Assembly: GCF_000463015.1 (NCBI RefSeq)
Contig: NC_022247.1
Coordinates: 806,001 to 870,000 of the forward strand
Source: Variovorax paradoxus B4
Lineage (GTDB): Bacteria; Pseudomonadota; Gammaproteobacteria; Burkholderiales; Burkholderiaceae_C
Length of the DNA: 64,000 nucleotides
Direction: 5' to 3'
The notes below the pieces were generated by a model. That model saw nothing but the letters and a program-made list of their open reading frames with translations. It did not search any database and was not told the DNA's origin. Positions within the stretch are counted from its first letter, which is position 1; each line of letters starts with the position of its first letter. Shown here one piece after another: positions 15,199 through 23,347 of this stretch. Position numbers and translations under genes: made by a program.

Positions 15199-15232
15199 TT
15201 TCTCGGTGTTCGGCATGCCGAACACCGAGAAA
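15199..15232. repeat. Perfect 34-bp palindrome
   Basis: The left half is TTTCTCGGTGTTCGGCA and the right half is its exact reverse complement with no spacer (centre at 15215/15216). It lies 105 bp after the HTH-cupin stop. No T-run follows on either strand, so it is not a normal intrinsic terminator. An operator for a dimeric regulator or a recombination/resolution site are possible readings. Confidence 0.9.
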
Positions 15233-15426
15233 GCCTCGAACGGGTATCGACAGCGGAGGTCTTCCGCTTGATTGGGCCGTGAGGAAGTCTATGCAGCGGC
15301 CGTGTGGGCTTGCTCTGCGAGCGGAATGAATGGAGGCAGCATCGTCGATCGTGAAGTCGGGGAGCCGGTGGTCGCACCATTCACCATTCACCATTTTGAG
15401 GTCGTCCGCAGACGTCCGTCAAAATC

Positions 15427-15463
15427 AAAAAGCCCTAAGTAAATCAACTGCTTAGGGCTTTTT
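15427..15463. terminator. Bidirectional intrinsic terminator
   Basis: Thirteen-base arms AAAAAGCCCTAAG and CTTAGGGCTTTTT are perfectly complementary around an 11-nt loop. The A-run and T-run on the two sides let it work on both strands. It separates the island remnant from the chemoreceptor gene. Confidence 0.88.
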
Positions 15464-15521
15464 CCATTTCGAAGCGGCCCACAGTTTTTCGAACCGCGGG
15501 TTTACGCTTGGATCTGGACCC

Positions 15522-15549
15522 TCAAGTTTCCGCGCAGCACTGCCGATAT
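15522..15549 (+). promoter_or_regulatory. Candidate sigma-28 (FliA) promoter of the chemoreceptor
   Basis: TCAAGTTT (15522-15529) and GCCGATAT (15542-15549) resemble the FliA elements TAAAGTTT and GCCGATAA, with a spacer one base longer than the consensus. It lies 30 bp before the chosen ATG of a methyl-accepting protein, a class of gene often read by sigma-28. Confidence 0.55.
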
Positions 15550-15579
15550 CCCTGGTTACTGGCCCCGCATCGGAGCCGT

Positions 15580-16893
15580 ATGGAAAAGCACATGCGCAAT
15601 TGGAAGATCAGCGCCCAGCTGGGCGCGGCGTTCGGAATCGTGTTGCTGTTGATGGCAACAGGGCTCGTGATCGGCATCGCATGCCTCCAGGACATCGCTG
15701 GCGGCGGCATCGCCCCGGAACTCGCACGGCGTATCGAGTCGACACAGAACCTCATGGTGGGCTTCGGGCTCCTCGCGCTGCTGGCGGGCATCGGCTGCAG
15801 CGTCTGGCTTTCGCGCAGCATCATGCAGCCGCTTGGCGAAGCGATCTTCATCGCGGAGACCGTGGCCTCGGGCGACCTCAGCAAGGAATTCGAGACCGAG
15901 CGCGGCGGCGATTTCGGGCGGCTGCTGCGCGGCATGGGTGAGATGGAAGACACCCTGACGGACGTGGTGACGCGCATCAAGGCATCGACCGATTCGATCG
16001 TGGTGGCATCCGGGCAGATCGCTGCCGGCAACCAGGAGCTGTCCTCGCGCACAGAAGAGCAGGCCAGCTCGCTCGAGCAGACCGCGGCCTCGATGGAAGA
16101 GCTCACGAGCACCGTCAAGCAGAACGCGGACAACGCGCGGCAGGCCAACCAGCTTGCGCTCTCGGCCTCCGAAGTGGCGGTCAAGGGCGGCAGCGTCGTG
16201 GGGCAGGTGGTCGACACCATGGCGTCGATCAATGCTTCTTCCCGGAAGATCGTCGACATCATCGGCGTGATCGACGGCATCGCGTTCCAGACCAACATCC
16301 TGGCGCTCAATGCGGCTGTCGAAGCCGCGCGCGCGGGCGAGCAGGGCCGCGGCTTCGCGGTCGTTGCGTCGGAAGTGAGAAGCCTGGCACAACGCTCGGC
16401 CGCAGCGGCCAAGGAAATCAAGGGCCTGATCGACGACTCCGTCGGCAAGGTCGACGTGGGTAGCGCGCTCGTGGGCGAAGCGGGCAAGACAATGGAAGAG
16501 ATCGTGAGCGGTGTCAAACGCGTGACCGACATCATCGGCGAGATCACGGCGGCGAGTCACGAGCAGGCTCAGGGCATCGAGCAGGTGAACCAGGCGATCG
16601 CGCAGATGGACCAGGTGACGCAGCAGAATGCGGCGCTGGTCGAAGAGGCTGCGGCCGCGGCCCAATCGCTGCAGGAGCAGGCCGACAGCCTGTCGCAGGT
16701 GGTGGCAACCTTCAAGCTCGATGACGATGAGGAGCTCGCCGTGGCGCTGCCCCGGCCTGTGCCCGTTCAGGCGCGGCCTGTCGTGCAGTCGGTCCCGCCG
16801 GTTCGGCGCGCCATTGCCGCCGCTCCGCAGCGCAAGCCGGCGGCTGCCATCACGGGGACGTCCGCAGCCAGCGGGGACTGGGAAACTTTCTAA
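15580..16893 (+). CDS. Methyl-accepting chemotaxis protein with minimal periplasmic loop
   Basis: The product has 437 residues. Transmembrane segment 1 spans about 13-35 and segment 2 about 58-77. Only about 22 residues lie between them, far too few for a 4HB or Cache ligand domain. A HAMP region (about 78-130) leads to a full signalling domain with the conserved hairpin tip ([20 protein letters not shown] then [19 protein letters not shown]) and methylation helices. An Ala/Pro/Val-rich linker ends in DWETF at the very C terminus, like the NWETF pentapeptide that docks CheR and CheB. ATG 15580 is chosen because it follows the candidate FliA promoter; ATG 15592 is possible. It may sense through the membrane, HAMP or partner receptors. 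No chemotaxis genes are adjacent. Confidence 0.9.
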   Translation: MEKHMRNWKISAQLGAAFGIVLLLMATGLVIGIACLQDIAGGGIAPELARRIESTQNLMVGFGLLALLAGIGCSVWLSRSIMQPLGEAIFIAETVASGDLSKEFETERGGDFGRLLRGMGEMEDTLTDVVTRIKASTDSIVVASGQIAAGNQELSSRTEEQASSLEQTAASMEELTSTVKQNADNARQANQLALSASEVAVKGGSVVGQVVDTMASINASSRKIVDIIGVIDGIAFQTNILALNAAVEAARAGEQGRGFAVVASEVRSLAQRSAAAAKEIKGLIDDSVGKVDVGSALVGEAGKTMEEIVSGVKRVTDIIGEITAASHEQAQGIEQVNQAIAQMDQVTQQNAALVEEAAAAAQSLQEQADSLSQVVATFKLDDDEELAVALPRPVPVQARPVVQSVPPVRRAIAAAPQRKPAAAITGTSAASGDWETF

Positions 16894-17432
16894 GCCCGAG
16901 TGCGTGTCCCGCGCGTGGCCGCGCAGTCCGCGATGAACCGTCAGGCCGGCTGCCAGCCAGCCTTGTGCGCATCGGGTTCTTGTCCGCGACACGATTCAGC
17001 TTGATGCCATGCTCAAGAAACGCCTTGAGCCCTGCAAGCGTCCAGGTGAAGCCTTGTGTCGACTCGGCAACGTACTTGACGAGTTCGTCTCCATCACCTG
17101 TCCAGCCAGACTCTGTGATGACGACATAGGTCGTTCCATCCTCGCGTGCGGAAAACTTCCATTCGACCGTCGTGCGGCCGCTGTATCCGTCCCACTCGAT
17201 CACGATGCGCTTGTCGGTTTCAATGTCTTTCACGAGCACCGATGTGGATGCTCCATACATCTCCCAGTCCCATCTGACTTCATGACCGGTCTCGAGCCGG
17301 CCGCTGCTCCTGGTGAACCAGAAGTTGGTTGTCACACGGGGATCGATGAACGCCCCGAACCACCTCTGCGGCGGGCTTGCGGATGAGCATCTCCGTCTTT
17401 GCCACAGGCGCTTTTGTGATCTCGACTTTCAT
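16850..17432 (-). pseudogene. AHSA1/SRPBCC-domain protein, one frameshift
   Basis: ATG 17432 follows a strong AAGGAGGCAGCC ribosome site and encodes MKVEITKAPVAKTEMLIRKP, then PAAEV. At about 17360 one extra base shifts the frame, after which FGAFIDPRVTTNFWFTRSSG, the sheet VEWKFSAREDGTTYVVITES and the C-terminal helix TWTLAGLKAFLEHGIKLN complete a START-like AHSA1 fold. Read across the shift it is a normal family member of about 150 residues. Proteins of this fold bind small hydrophobic ligands or act as stress cofactors; no specific role is visible. The second frame runs on about 44 residues past the usual end and overlaps the chemoreceptor 3' end tail to tail. It is either a recent pseudogene or a sequence error. 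Confidence 0.75.
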
Positions 17433-17676
17433 GGCTGCCTCCTTTGCAGGACTCGATGCCGCGCCTGCAAATTAATCTTGGCATGGAGCGCCTCGCACCA
17501 CGAGCACTCGGCGCCATTGACCCACCTGCGGCGCGGTTTTCTTTCAATATGCAACGCTCCACTGCACCTACGCGAATGTGAGCATCGCCCTACAGAAGAA
17601 CAGCCGCAAAAAAATAAGGTGACCGATGGCGAGGCCGAGCAAAGTGTGAAGTGCCTCGCGCAAAAGGAAGCCAAAA

Positions 17677-18366
17677 TTGGACCCCCCATCCAGAACCTTC
17701 GAGCGCCGCGCGCTCCGAATTCCCCTGCGTTCGTCCGTAACACTGGAGGCTGACCTTGGGCTGCCGGCGGCCTCCCGCGGGATCGTGCTGTTTGCGCATG
17801 GCAGCGGAAGCAGCCGCTTCAGCCCGCGCAACCGCGAGGTCGCGGCGAGCCTCAACGAGGCAGGGCTGGCCACGCTGCTGGTCGACCTTCTGACGCCCGA
17901 CGAAGAGGCTGTCGACCAACGCACGCGGGAGCTGCGCTTCGATATCGACATGCTGGCCGACCGGCTCGTCGGCTTGACCGACTGGCTGCGCGGCTACGAG
18001 CCGACCGCCGGCTTGAGGATCGGCTACTTCGGCGGGAGCACAGGTGCCGGTGCCGCGCTGGTGGCGGCGGCGCAGCGGCCCGATACGGTGCACGCCGTGG
18101 TTTCCCGCGGCGGGCGGCCCGACCTGGCCGGGCAGGCGCTCGAGCGCGTGCGCGCCCCCACGCTGCTGATCGTCGGCGGGAGCGACGGACCCGTGATCGA
18201 CATGAACTGGCAAGCCCTTGCGGCGCTGCGCTGCGAGAAGCGGCTTTCGCTCGTGCCCGGCGCAACGCATCTGTTCGAAGAGCCCGACGCCCTTGGCGCG
18301 GTCTCGAAACTGGCACGCGACTGGTTCCGGGACCATCTCGATCCCTCCAGGAGTACGAAAAGATGA
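17677..18366 (+). CDS. Dienelactone hydrolase-like alpha/beta hydrolase
   Basis: The product has 229 residues with an alpha/beta-hydrolase fold: strand and oxyanion region GIVLFAHGSGSSRFSPRNRE, nucleophile elbow IGYFGGSTGAGAALVAAAQ (Ser in GGSTGA), acid-loop TLLIVGGSDGPVID and catalytic-His region SLVPGATHLFEEP. This is the small cytosolic hydrolase group often annotated as phosphoribosyltransferase-linked or DLH-like; the substrate is unknown. The start is TTG 17677 because a good AAGGAAG ribosome site lies upstream and no ATG is suitable. Its stop overlaps the next gene's start (ATGA), indicating a two-gene operon with the DUF427 protein. Confidence 0.85.
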   Translation: MDPPSRTFERRALRIPLRSSVTLEADLGLPAASRGIVLFAHGSGSSRFSPRNREVAASLNEAGLATLLVDLLTPDEEAVDQRTRELRFDIDMLADRLVGLTDWLRGYEPTAGLRIGYFGGSTGAGAALVAAAQRPDTVHAVVSRGGRPDLAGQALERVRAPTLLIVGGSDGPVIDMNWQALAALRCEKRLSLVPGATHLFEEPDALGAVSKLARDWFRDHLDPSRSTKR

Positions 18367-18749
18367 GCAAATCACCAGGGCACCAGAAATGGCCCGGCCA
18401 CCAGGTCCGCGAAGAGCCGCTGCGGCAGCAGCCGATGGAGGTCGAGGTCGAAGGCGTGGTCGTCGCGAGCTCGACGGACGTGATCAAGGTTGTCGAGGAC
18501 AAGTCGCCGGTGCGCTACTACTTTCCGCGCACCGACGTTCGCACGGAGAAGCTGATGCGCTCGCAAACCACGTCCGAATGTCCGTTCAAGGGCACCGCGA
18601 GCTACTACAGCCTGAACGTGGGCGAACGGCGGCTCGACGACGCGATCTGGTCGTATGAAGATCCGTACGACGAGCACCAGGCGCTGAAGGGCCGCATGGC
18701 TTTCTACGACGACAGGTTTCCGGAGATCCACGTTCGTCCGAACAGCTGA
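18363..18749 (+). CDS. DUF427 domain protein
   Basis: The product has 128 residues. Core DUF427 features are present: VVVASSTDVIKVVEDKSPVR, YYFPRTDVRTEKL, the SECPFKGTASYYSL motif, and AIWSYEDPYDE. DUF427 proteins are small beta-rich cytosolic proteins of unknown biochemical function. ATG 18363 overlaps the hydrolase stop by 4 bp, so the two are probably co-translated. The downstream gene is convergent and begins 32 bp away, with only a small CCGA/TCGG hairpin in the gap. Confidence 0.9.
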   Translation: MSKSPGHQKWPGHQVREEPLRQQPMEVEVEGVVVASSTDVIKVVEDKSPVRYYFPRTDVRTEKLMRSQTTSECPFKGTASYYSLNVGERRLDDAIWSYEDPYDEHQALKGRMAFYDDRFPEIHVRPNS

Positions 18750-18780
18750 ACTGCCGAGCTTCGGCGAAGGCGCTGACCAC

Positions 18781-20172
18781 TCAGGATGGATGGAGGCCGC
18801 GCTCCACGGACGCCAGCAGGTCGTCAGGATGCAGCATGGCCGCGCGCGCCTTCTGTGCAGTTTCGTACTGGTGCAATGCGGACTGCAGCCGCGGCGCCGT
18901 GGCCAGCGCATTCCATACCGGGGCCAGCGCGGCATGCGATGGCGCCTCGCCGCGCGCGAGCTGCTGCGCGAAGGCGAGGCTCGCGGGCTCGGCGAGCAGC
19001 ACGGCCTTCGTTGCGGCGCCCAGCGGCTGCGGCAAGGCTTCGAGCGGCGCCGAGCAGCAATAGATCACGTGGGGCGGCAACAGGCGGCGGATCGGGCGCA
19101 GGCCCTGAAGCGAGGTGCCAAGGATGCGCTGCTCGCCGTCGGCCGATGCAAAGGCGTAAACCGCTTCGGCGTGGGCCTGCGCAAGGCGCCGCAGGCCGCG
19201 CAGCAGGCGCGGAAAGTCGGACGTGGCGGCCGCGGGAGATGCCTTGGTTTCGGCAAGGAGAACAAGGTCGGCGGCGCCGTTCCCATCGCCGCGCACGATC
19301 GCGGCGTCCCATTCTTCCTTCGCCTTGTTCGCTTCTCCCGGAAACCCGCGGGGCGTGCGAAGACCGCGTGCGACGCGGTAGATGGCGGCTCCCTTGCGAT
19401 GGCGATTCAGCGAATCGGCGATCTTGCGGAACGCCTCGACCGCGGCGTGTTCGGCGATCCGGCCCTGCTGCGCCGATGCGCGCCCTTCGGCGGCCGCGGC
19501 ATCACTGCCCGCGAGCGGTCCGCGCCGTTCGCACAGCGCCTGGTAGCGCTGCACGCTCTCGAACCGGAGCAGCTCGCTGCCGCGTTCCAGCCGCTGCAGC
19601 GCGGGGCTGGAACGGATCGCCTCCAACGGCGCCTGAAAATTTCCGGGGCCGGGGAGTTCCTGCGCCAGCAACTGCTCGATGGCTCGCGCAAGCTCCGTCC
19701 ACGCGTCCGTTGCCGCGAGGCCATGCAGACGGGCCAGCGCGTCGCGCACGGCTCCGGCCGGTTCGCGCCGCAGCTTGCCAGGGTGCGCGATGGCATCGGC
19801 CGCCATCCTCACGCTGCGCCGATCGGCCGCGCGCTGCCTGGAAAGCTGCACGTGCTCATGCACCGCCGCATCCTGCGCCTGCAGCATGGCGGCCTGGAAT
19901 GCCGGGTCGCCGCGTTCGGGCGCGAGCGCCTCGCGGATCAACTGCGCCAGCGCGCGGGTGAAAAGCGCTTGTATGGCATCGTGGCCGGGCGAAGATGCAG
20001 GCGATGCCTTCTCGATGCGCGCAGCCTCTATCGCAAAGGCGAGCGCGGCTTCCGTGCCGCCGGCCACGGCCGCCTCCGCATTGGCCGGCAGGGGCGGCAG
20101 GCGGTACCTGCGCGGTGCGGCGCGCAAGGCGGCCAGGAGAACGGCGTCAAGGTGCTGCTGCTGCAATTCCAT
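18781..20172 (-). CDS. Conserved protein of unknown function, 463 aa
   Basis: I do not recognise a domain. The frame shows real protein character: a long Ala/Arg/Leu-rich helical sequence without signal peptide or membrane segment. It begins MELQQQHLDAVLLAALRAAP then RRYRLPPLPANAEAAVA, and has a more conserved-looking C-terminal half (KGAAIYRVARGLRTPRGFPG, EEWDAAIVRGDGNGAADLVL, LAETKASPAAATSDFPRL, GEQRILGTSLQGLRPIRRLL, PHVIYCCSAPLEALP) ending MLHPDDLLASVERGLHPS. The Asp/Glu/Lys spacing in GAADLVLLAETKAS loosely recalls the D-ExK core of PD-(D/E)XK nucleases, but this is only a pattern match. Start ATG 20172 has AGGA five bases upstream; further upstream ATGs exist. It is divergent from the lyase gene. 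Confidence 0.7.
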   Translation of the reverse strand: MELQQQHLDAVLLAALRAAPRRYRLPPLPANAEAAVAGGTEAALAFAIEAARIEKASPASSPGHDAIQALFTRALAQLIREALAPERGDPAFQAAMLQAQDAAVHEHVQLSRQRAADRRSVRMAADAIAHPGKLRREPAGAVRDALARLHGLAATDAWTELARAIEQLLAQELPGPGNFQAPLEAIRSSPALQRLERGSELLRFESVQRYQALCERRGPLAGSDAAAAEGRASAQQGRIAEHAAVEAFRKIADSLNRHRKGAAIYRVARGLRTPRGFPGEANKAKEEWDAAIVRGDGNGAADLVLLAETKASPAAATSDFPRLLRGLRRLAQAHAEAVYAFASADGEQRILGTSLQGLRPIRRLLPPHVIYCCSAPLEALPQPLGAATKAVLLAEPASLAFAQQLARGEAPSHAALAPVWNALATAPRLQSALHQYETAQKARAAMLHPDDLLASVERGLHPS

Positions 20173-20406
20173 TCGAATCCTGCTGCTGGACGTCCTGAGA
20201 AGACGAGGGCCGCCATGGCTGCATGGCATGACATTTCTGAGCGCATCGGCGCCACGGGTGACACTGAATGTCATCTGGGGCGCATCTTCCTGCACGTTCG
20301 CGGCGCCGTTGCGTCCCGGTCCGGCCATGCGGCGAATAGGAAAGGATGCATCCGCGGATTGGGCATGCATGTTGCAGTAACGAGATTTAACAAAACTCGA
20401 TCCGAC

Positions 20407-22533
20407 ATGCATCAGCCAAACAGCGAAGACAACATCAATCCCTTGGACCGCCGTGCATTTTGCGTGGGCGCCATGAGCCTCGTCGCCCTGGGCACCACCG
20501 CTTGCGGAGGAGGTGGTGGCGGCGGCGGCGGCACAGCGGGCGGCCTCGGCGCGCTGGGCAGTGCGCCGCCGGCGGATGCATCGGCCGTGGCGGCCGCCCC
20601 GGCCCCCGCGACCGTGCCCGACGCGGCGCCTCCTGCACCGCAGGCGCGAAAGTTCGCGCATCCCGGCCTGCTGCACACCGAAGCCGACTTCGAGCGCATG
20701 CGCCTGAAGGTCGCGGCCAATGCGCAGCCCTGGCTCGCCGGATGGAATGCGCTGATATCCAACGGCCGTTCTCAGCTCGGCGCCACCCCGCGGCCGCTGG
20801 CCACGGTGATACGCGGCGGCGACGGGCAGAACTTCGCACAGATGTACATCGACATCGCGCGGACCTACCAGCTCGCGCTGCGCTGGAAGGTTTCCGGGGA
20901 TACACGCTATGCCGACCTGGCGGTTGTGTTCCTGAACGCGTGGTCGTCCACGCTGACGTCGATCGAAGGCAATGCGGACCGCTTCCTGGCCGCGGGGATC
21001 TATGGCCAGCAGTTCGCGAACGCGGCCGAGATCATGCGGTCCTACGCCGGATGGGCGGCCAGCGACCTCGCGCGCTTCCAGAACATGATGCTGACCGTGT
21101 TCTATCCGCTCAACCACAGCTTCCTGGTCAATCACAACGGCTCCGAGATCACCAACTACTGGGCCAACTGGGACCAGTGCGCGATGGGCTCGATCCTGGC
21201 CATCGGCGTGCTGTGCGACCGGCAGGACATCTACGACGAGGCGCTCGACTACTACAGGAACGGCGCGGGCAACGGCGCGGGCCTGCAGGCGGTCTACCAC
21301 GTGCATCCCGGCTACCTTGGCCAATGGCAGGAGAGCGGCCGCGACCAGGGCCACTGCACGCTGGGCATCGGCCTGGCGGGCGCATTCTGCGAGATGGCGT
21401 GGAACCAGGGCGACGACATCTACGGCTACGAGAACAACCGCTTCCTTGCCGGCGCCGAATACGTGGCGAAGTCCAACCTGCGCGACGGCGCCGGCAACTT
21501 CTACACCGTGCCCTTCCTCACCAGCGCCAACCGGCAGGGAACGAAGACCGTGCTGTCGACCAGCGGCCTCGGCCACCAGCGCGGCATCTGGGAAAGCGTC
21601 TACAACCACTATGCGAACCGCCTGGGCATCGCCACGCCCTACACCGCGCTGCAGGCCGCGCAGATGCGGCCCGAATCGGACGGCGGCAATGGCGACCAGC
21701 TCGGCTTCGGAACGCTCACCTACACACGCGATCCGATCGCGACGCCCGTGCGGCCGAGCGGGCTCACCGCGCGGGTGCATGGATCGCAGGTCGAGCTGTC
21801 GTGGTGGGGCTGCACGGGCGCGCTGAGCTACTCGGTCAAGCGCGCCACCGTGGCGGGCGGCCCGTACGCCACGGTGGCCACGGGCATCAGCGATACGCTG
21901 ACCTTCACCGACAGCACTGTCGCGCCCGGCGTGGTGTACCACTATGCGGTGGTTGCGCTGACCGCGGCCGGAGAAGGCGACCCTTCCGACGAGGCCAGGG
22001 CTCCCATCAAGGCCGAACTGCTGTTGCAGCTCGGCTTCGGCGAGACGCAGAACGCGGCGGACTACGCGGACCTTCCCGTGGGCCTGCTGAAGAACGTGGC
22101 CGACTTCACCATCGCATGCCGGGTGCACCTGGACGAGATTGCGACCTGGTCGCGCGTCTTCGACTTCGGCTCCGGCGAGCGCCGCTACATGATGCTGACG
22201 CCGCGCAGCAACGCCGGCACGGTGCGCTATGCGATCTCTCCTGTCCACGGCTACAACATGCAGATGATCGAAGGCTCGTCGCCGCTGCCGACCGGCCGCT
22301 GGGTGCATGTGGCGGTGACCTTGTCCGGCACGCTCGGCACGCTGTACATCGATGGTGCGGTGGCCGGCAGCAATGCGCAGATGACCTTCGCGCCCTGCGA
22401 ACTCGGAGAGACGACGCAGAACTTTCTCGGGCGTTCGCAGTATCCGAACGATCCGCCGCTGCGCGGGCGCCTCGACGATTTCCGCGTGTACCAGGGCGCG
22501 CTGAGCGCTGCGGAGATTTCGTTGCTGGCCTAG
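20407..22533 (+). CDS. Tat-exported lyase-like lipoprotein with FN3 and LamG-like domains
   Basis: The product has 708 residues. The N terminus carries a twin-arginine-like signal (DRRAFCVGAMSLVALGTTAC) ending in a lipobox Cys, followed by a run of nine glycines as a linker. An alginate-lyase-type helical toroid domain spans about 80-400 (FAHPGLLHTEADFERMRLKV; NHNGSEITNYWANWDQCAMG; ERDQGHC-like segment SGRDQGHCTLGIGLAG). A fibronectin-III-like unit follows at about 448-535 (LTFTDSTVAPGVVYHYAVVA), and a concanavalin/LamG_3 domain at about 537-708 (GRWVHVAVTLSGTLGTLYID; GRLDDFRVYQGALSAAEISL). It probably cleaves a uronic-acid polysaccharide at the cell surface, with the LamG unit binding glycan. 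Substrate is inferred only from the fold. ATG 20407 is the start in front of the Tat motif. Confidence 0.82.
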   Translation: MHQPNSEDNINPLDRRAFCVGAMSLVALGTTACGGGGGGGGGTAGGLGALGSAPPADASAVAAAPAPATVPDAAPPAPQARKFAHPGLLHTEADFERMRLKVAANAQPWLAGWNALISNGRSQLGATPRPLATVIRGGDGQNFAQMYIDIARTYQLALRWKVSGDTRYADLAVVFLNAWSSTLTSIEGNADRFLAAGIYGQQFANAAEIMRSYAGWAASDLARFQNMMLTVFYPLNHSFLVNHNGSEITNYWANWDQCAMGSILAIGVLCDRQDIYDEALDYYRNGAGNGAGLQAVYHVHPGYLGQWQESGRDQGHCTLGIGLAGAFCEMAWNQGDDIYGYENNRFLAGAEYVAKSNLRDGAGNFYTVPFLTSANRQGTKTVLSTSGLGHQRGIWESVYNHYANRLGIATPYTALQAAQMRPESDGGNGDQLGFGTLTYTRDPIATPVRPSGLTARVHGSQVELSWWGCTGALSYSVKRATVAGGPYATVATGISDTLTFTDSTVAPGVVYHYAVVALTAAGEGDPSDEARAPIKAELLLQLGFGETQNAADYADLPVGLLKNVADFTIACRVHLDEIATWSRVFDFGSGERRYMMLTPRSNAGTVRYAISPVHGYNMQMIEGSSPLPTGRWVHVAVTLSGTLGTLYIDGAVAGSNAQMTFAPCELGETTQNFLGRSQYPNDPPLRGRLDDFRVYQGALSAAEISLLA

Positions 22534-22573
22534 CGCCGGCGCGCAGGGGCCGGGTTCTGGTCCAGCGCTGGCC

Positions 22574-23260
22574 TCAGGCCGATTTGCCGAGGCTGCCATC
22601 GGACACCAGGTGGGCCAGGAACTCCTGCGCCGCCGGCGACAGTGCCGCCCGGTCGGCCACGCAGACCCAGAGCTGCCGGTGCGCCCAGTCGTCGTCCAGC
22701 GGGAGCACGATCAGGCCCATCCGTGCCTCGTAGTGGACCGCGATGCCGACCGGAACGATGGCCAGGCCCAGGCCTTCGCGCACCAGGTCGCATCGTGCCT
22801 CGGTATTCGACACCTGTGCGCGCACGCGCAGCGGGCGCGGCAGCGGCGCGCCGATCAGCTGCATGAACTCTTCCAGGCTGTGCCGCGGAAAGTAGCCCAC
22901 GAAGTCGTAGTCGAGCGCGTCTTCCAGCCGCAGCCTTTCCCGCATGCACAGCGGATGGCCCACCGGCACGACGAGCCCGACGCGGTCCGTGCGATAGGGC
23001 AGCGACACCACGCCGGAGGCCGGATGCGCGGCGTGGTAGACGCCGATGTCCGCCTCGCCATTCGCCACGAGGCGGGGAATGTCGCAGCTGAAGGCCTCCA
23101 TCAGGTCGACGCGCGTCTCGGGCGCACGGCGCGAGAAGCTGCTGATCTCCGAAGGCAGGAACTGCTGCACCGCGGACGAATTGGCCACCAGGCGCATCTT
23201 GGGCCCGCCGCTGGCCGAGCAGGCGCCGAGCGAAAGACTCTTCTCTTCGATGGAGGCCAT
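22574..23260 (-). pseudogene. LysR-type regulator remnant lacking its DNA-binding domain
   Basis: The frame encodes a good LysR substrate-binding domain of 228 residues (KMRLVANSSAVQQFLPSEIS; ANGEADIGVYHAAHPASGVV; DRVGLVVPVGHPL; REGLGLAIVPVGIAVHYEA). LysR proteins need about 60-90 residues of winged helix before this. Upstream the frame stays open for only about 29 more codons (…APQQAEKCATDIASPEILM), which look like the linker helix, and then meets a stop at the end of the SMP-30 gene. The head has been lost, so it cannot bind DNA in the usual way. It could still be translated from ATG 23260, but decay is the simpler reading. Confidence 0.72.
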
Positions 23261-23347
23261 GAGGATTTCGGGTGATGCGATGTCCGTGGCGCACTTCTCG
23301 GCCTGTTGCGGCGCCCCGCCCGGAAGAGCGCGCGGGAGGGCCGAACG

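Larger units (their letters stand above)
15095..15521. other. Gene-free gap with palindrome and terminator
   Basis: No convincing coding sequence. It contains the 34-bp perfect palindrome (15199-15232), two CCGAATTC-type repeats near 15156-15180, three CACCATT units (15375-15395) and the inverted-repeat terminator at 15427-15463. It probably holds the right-hand end of the degraded element. Confidence 0.6.

Noticed and set aside
15365..15397. Possible right attachment repeat matching the tRNA 3' end
   Set aside because: Only scattered short matches (CGGTGGT-CG and CACCATTTT) with a large mismatch between; not strong enough to call an attachment site.
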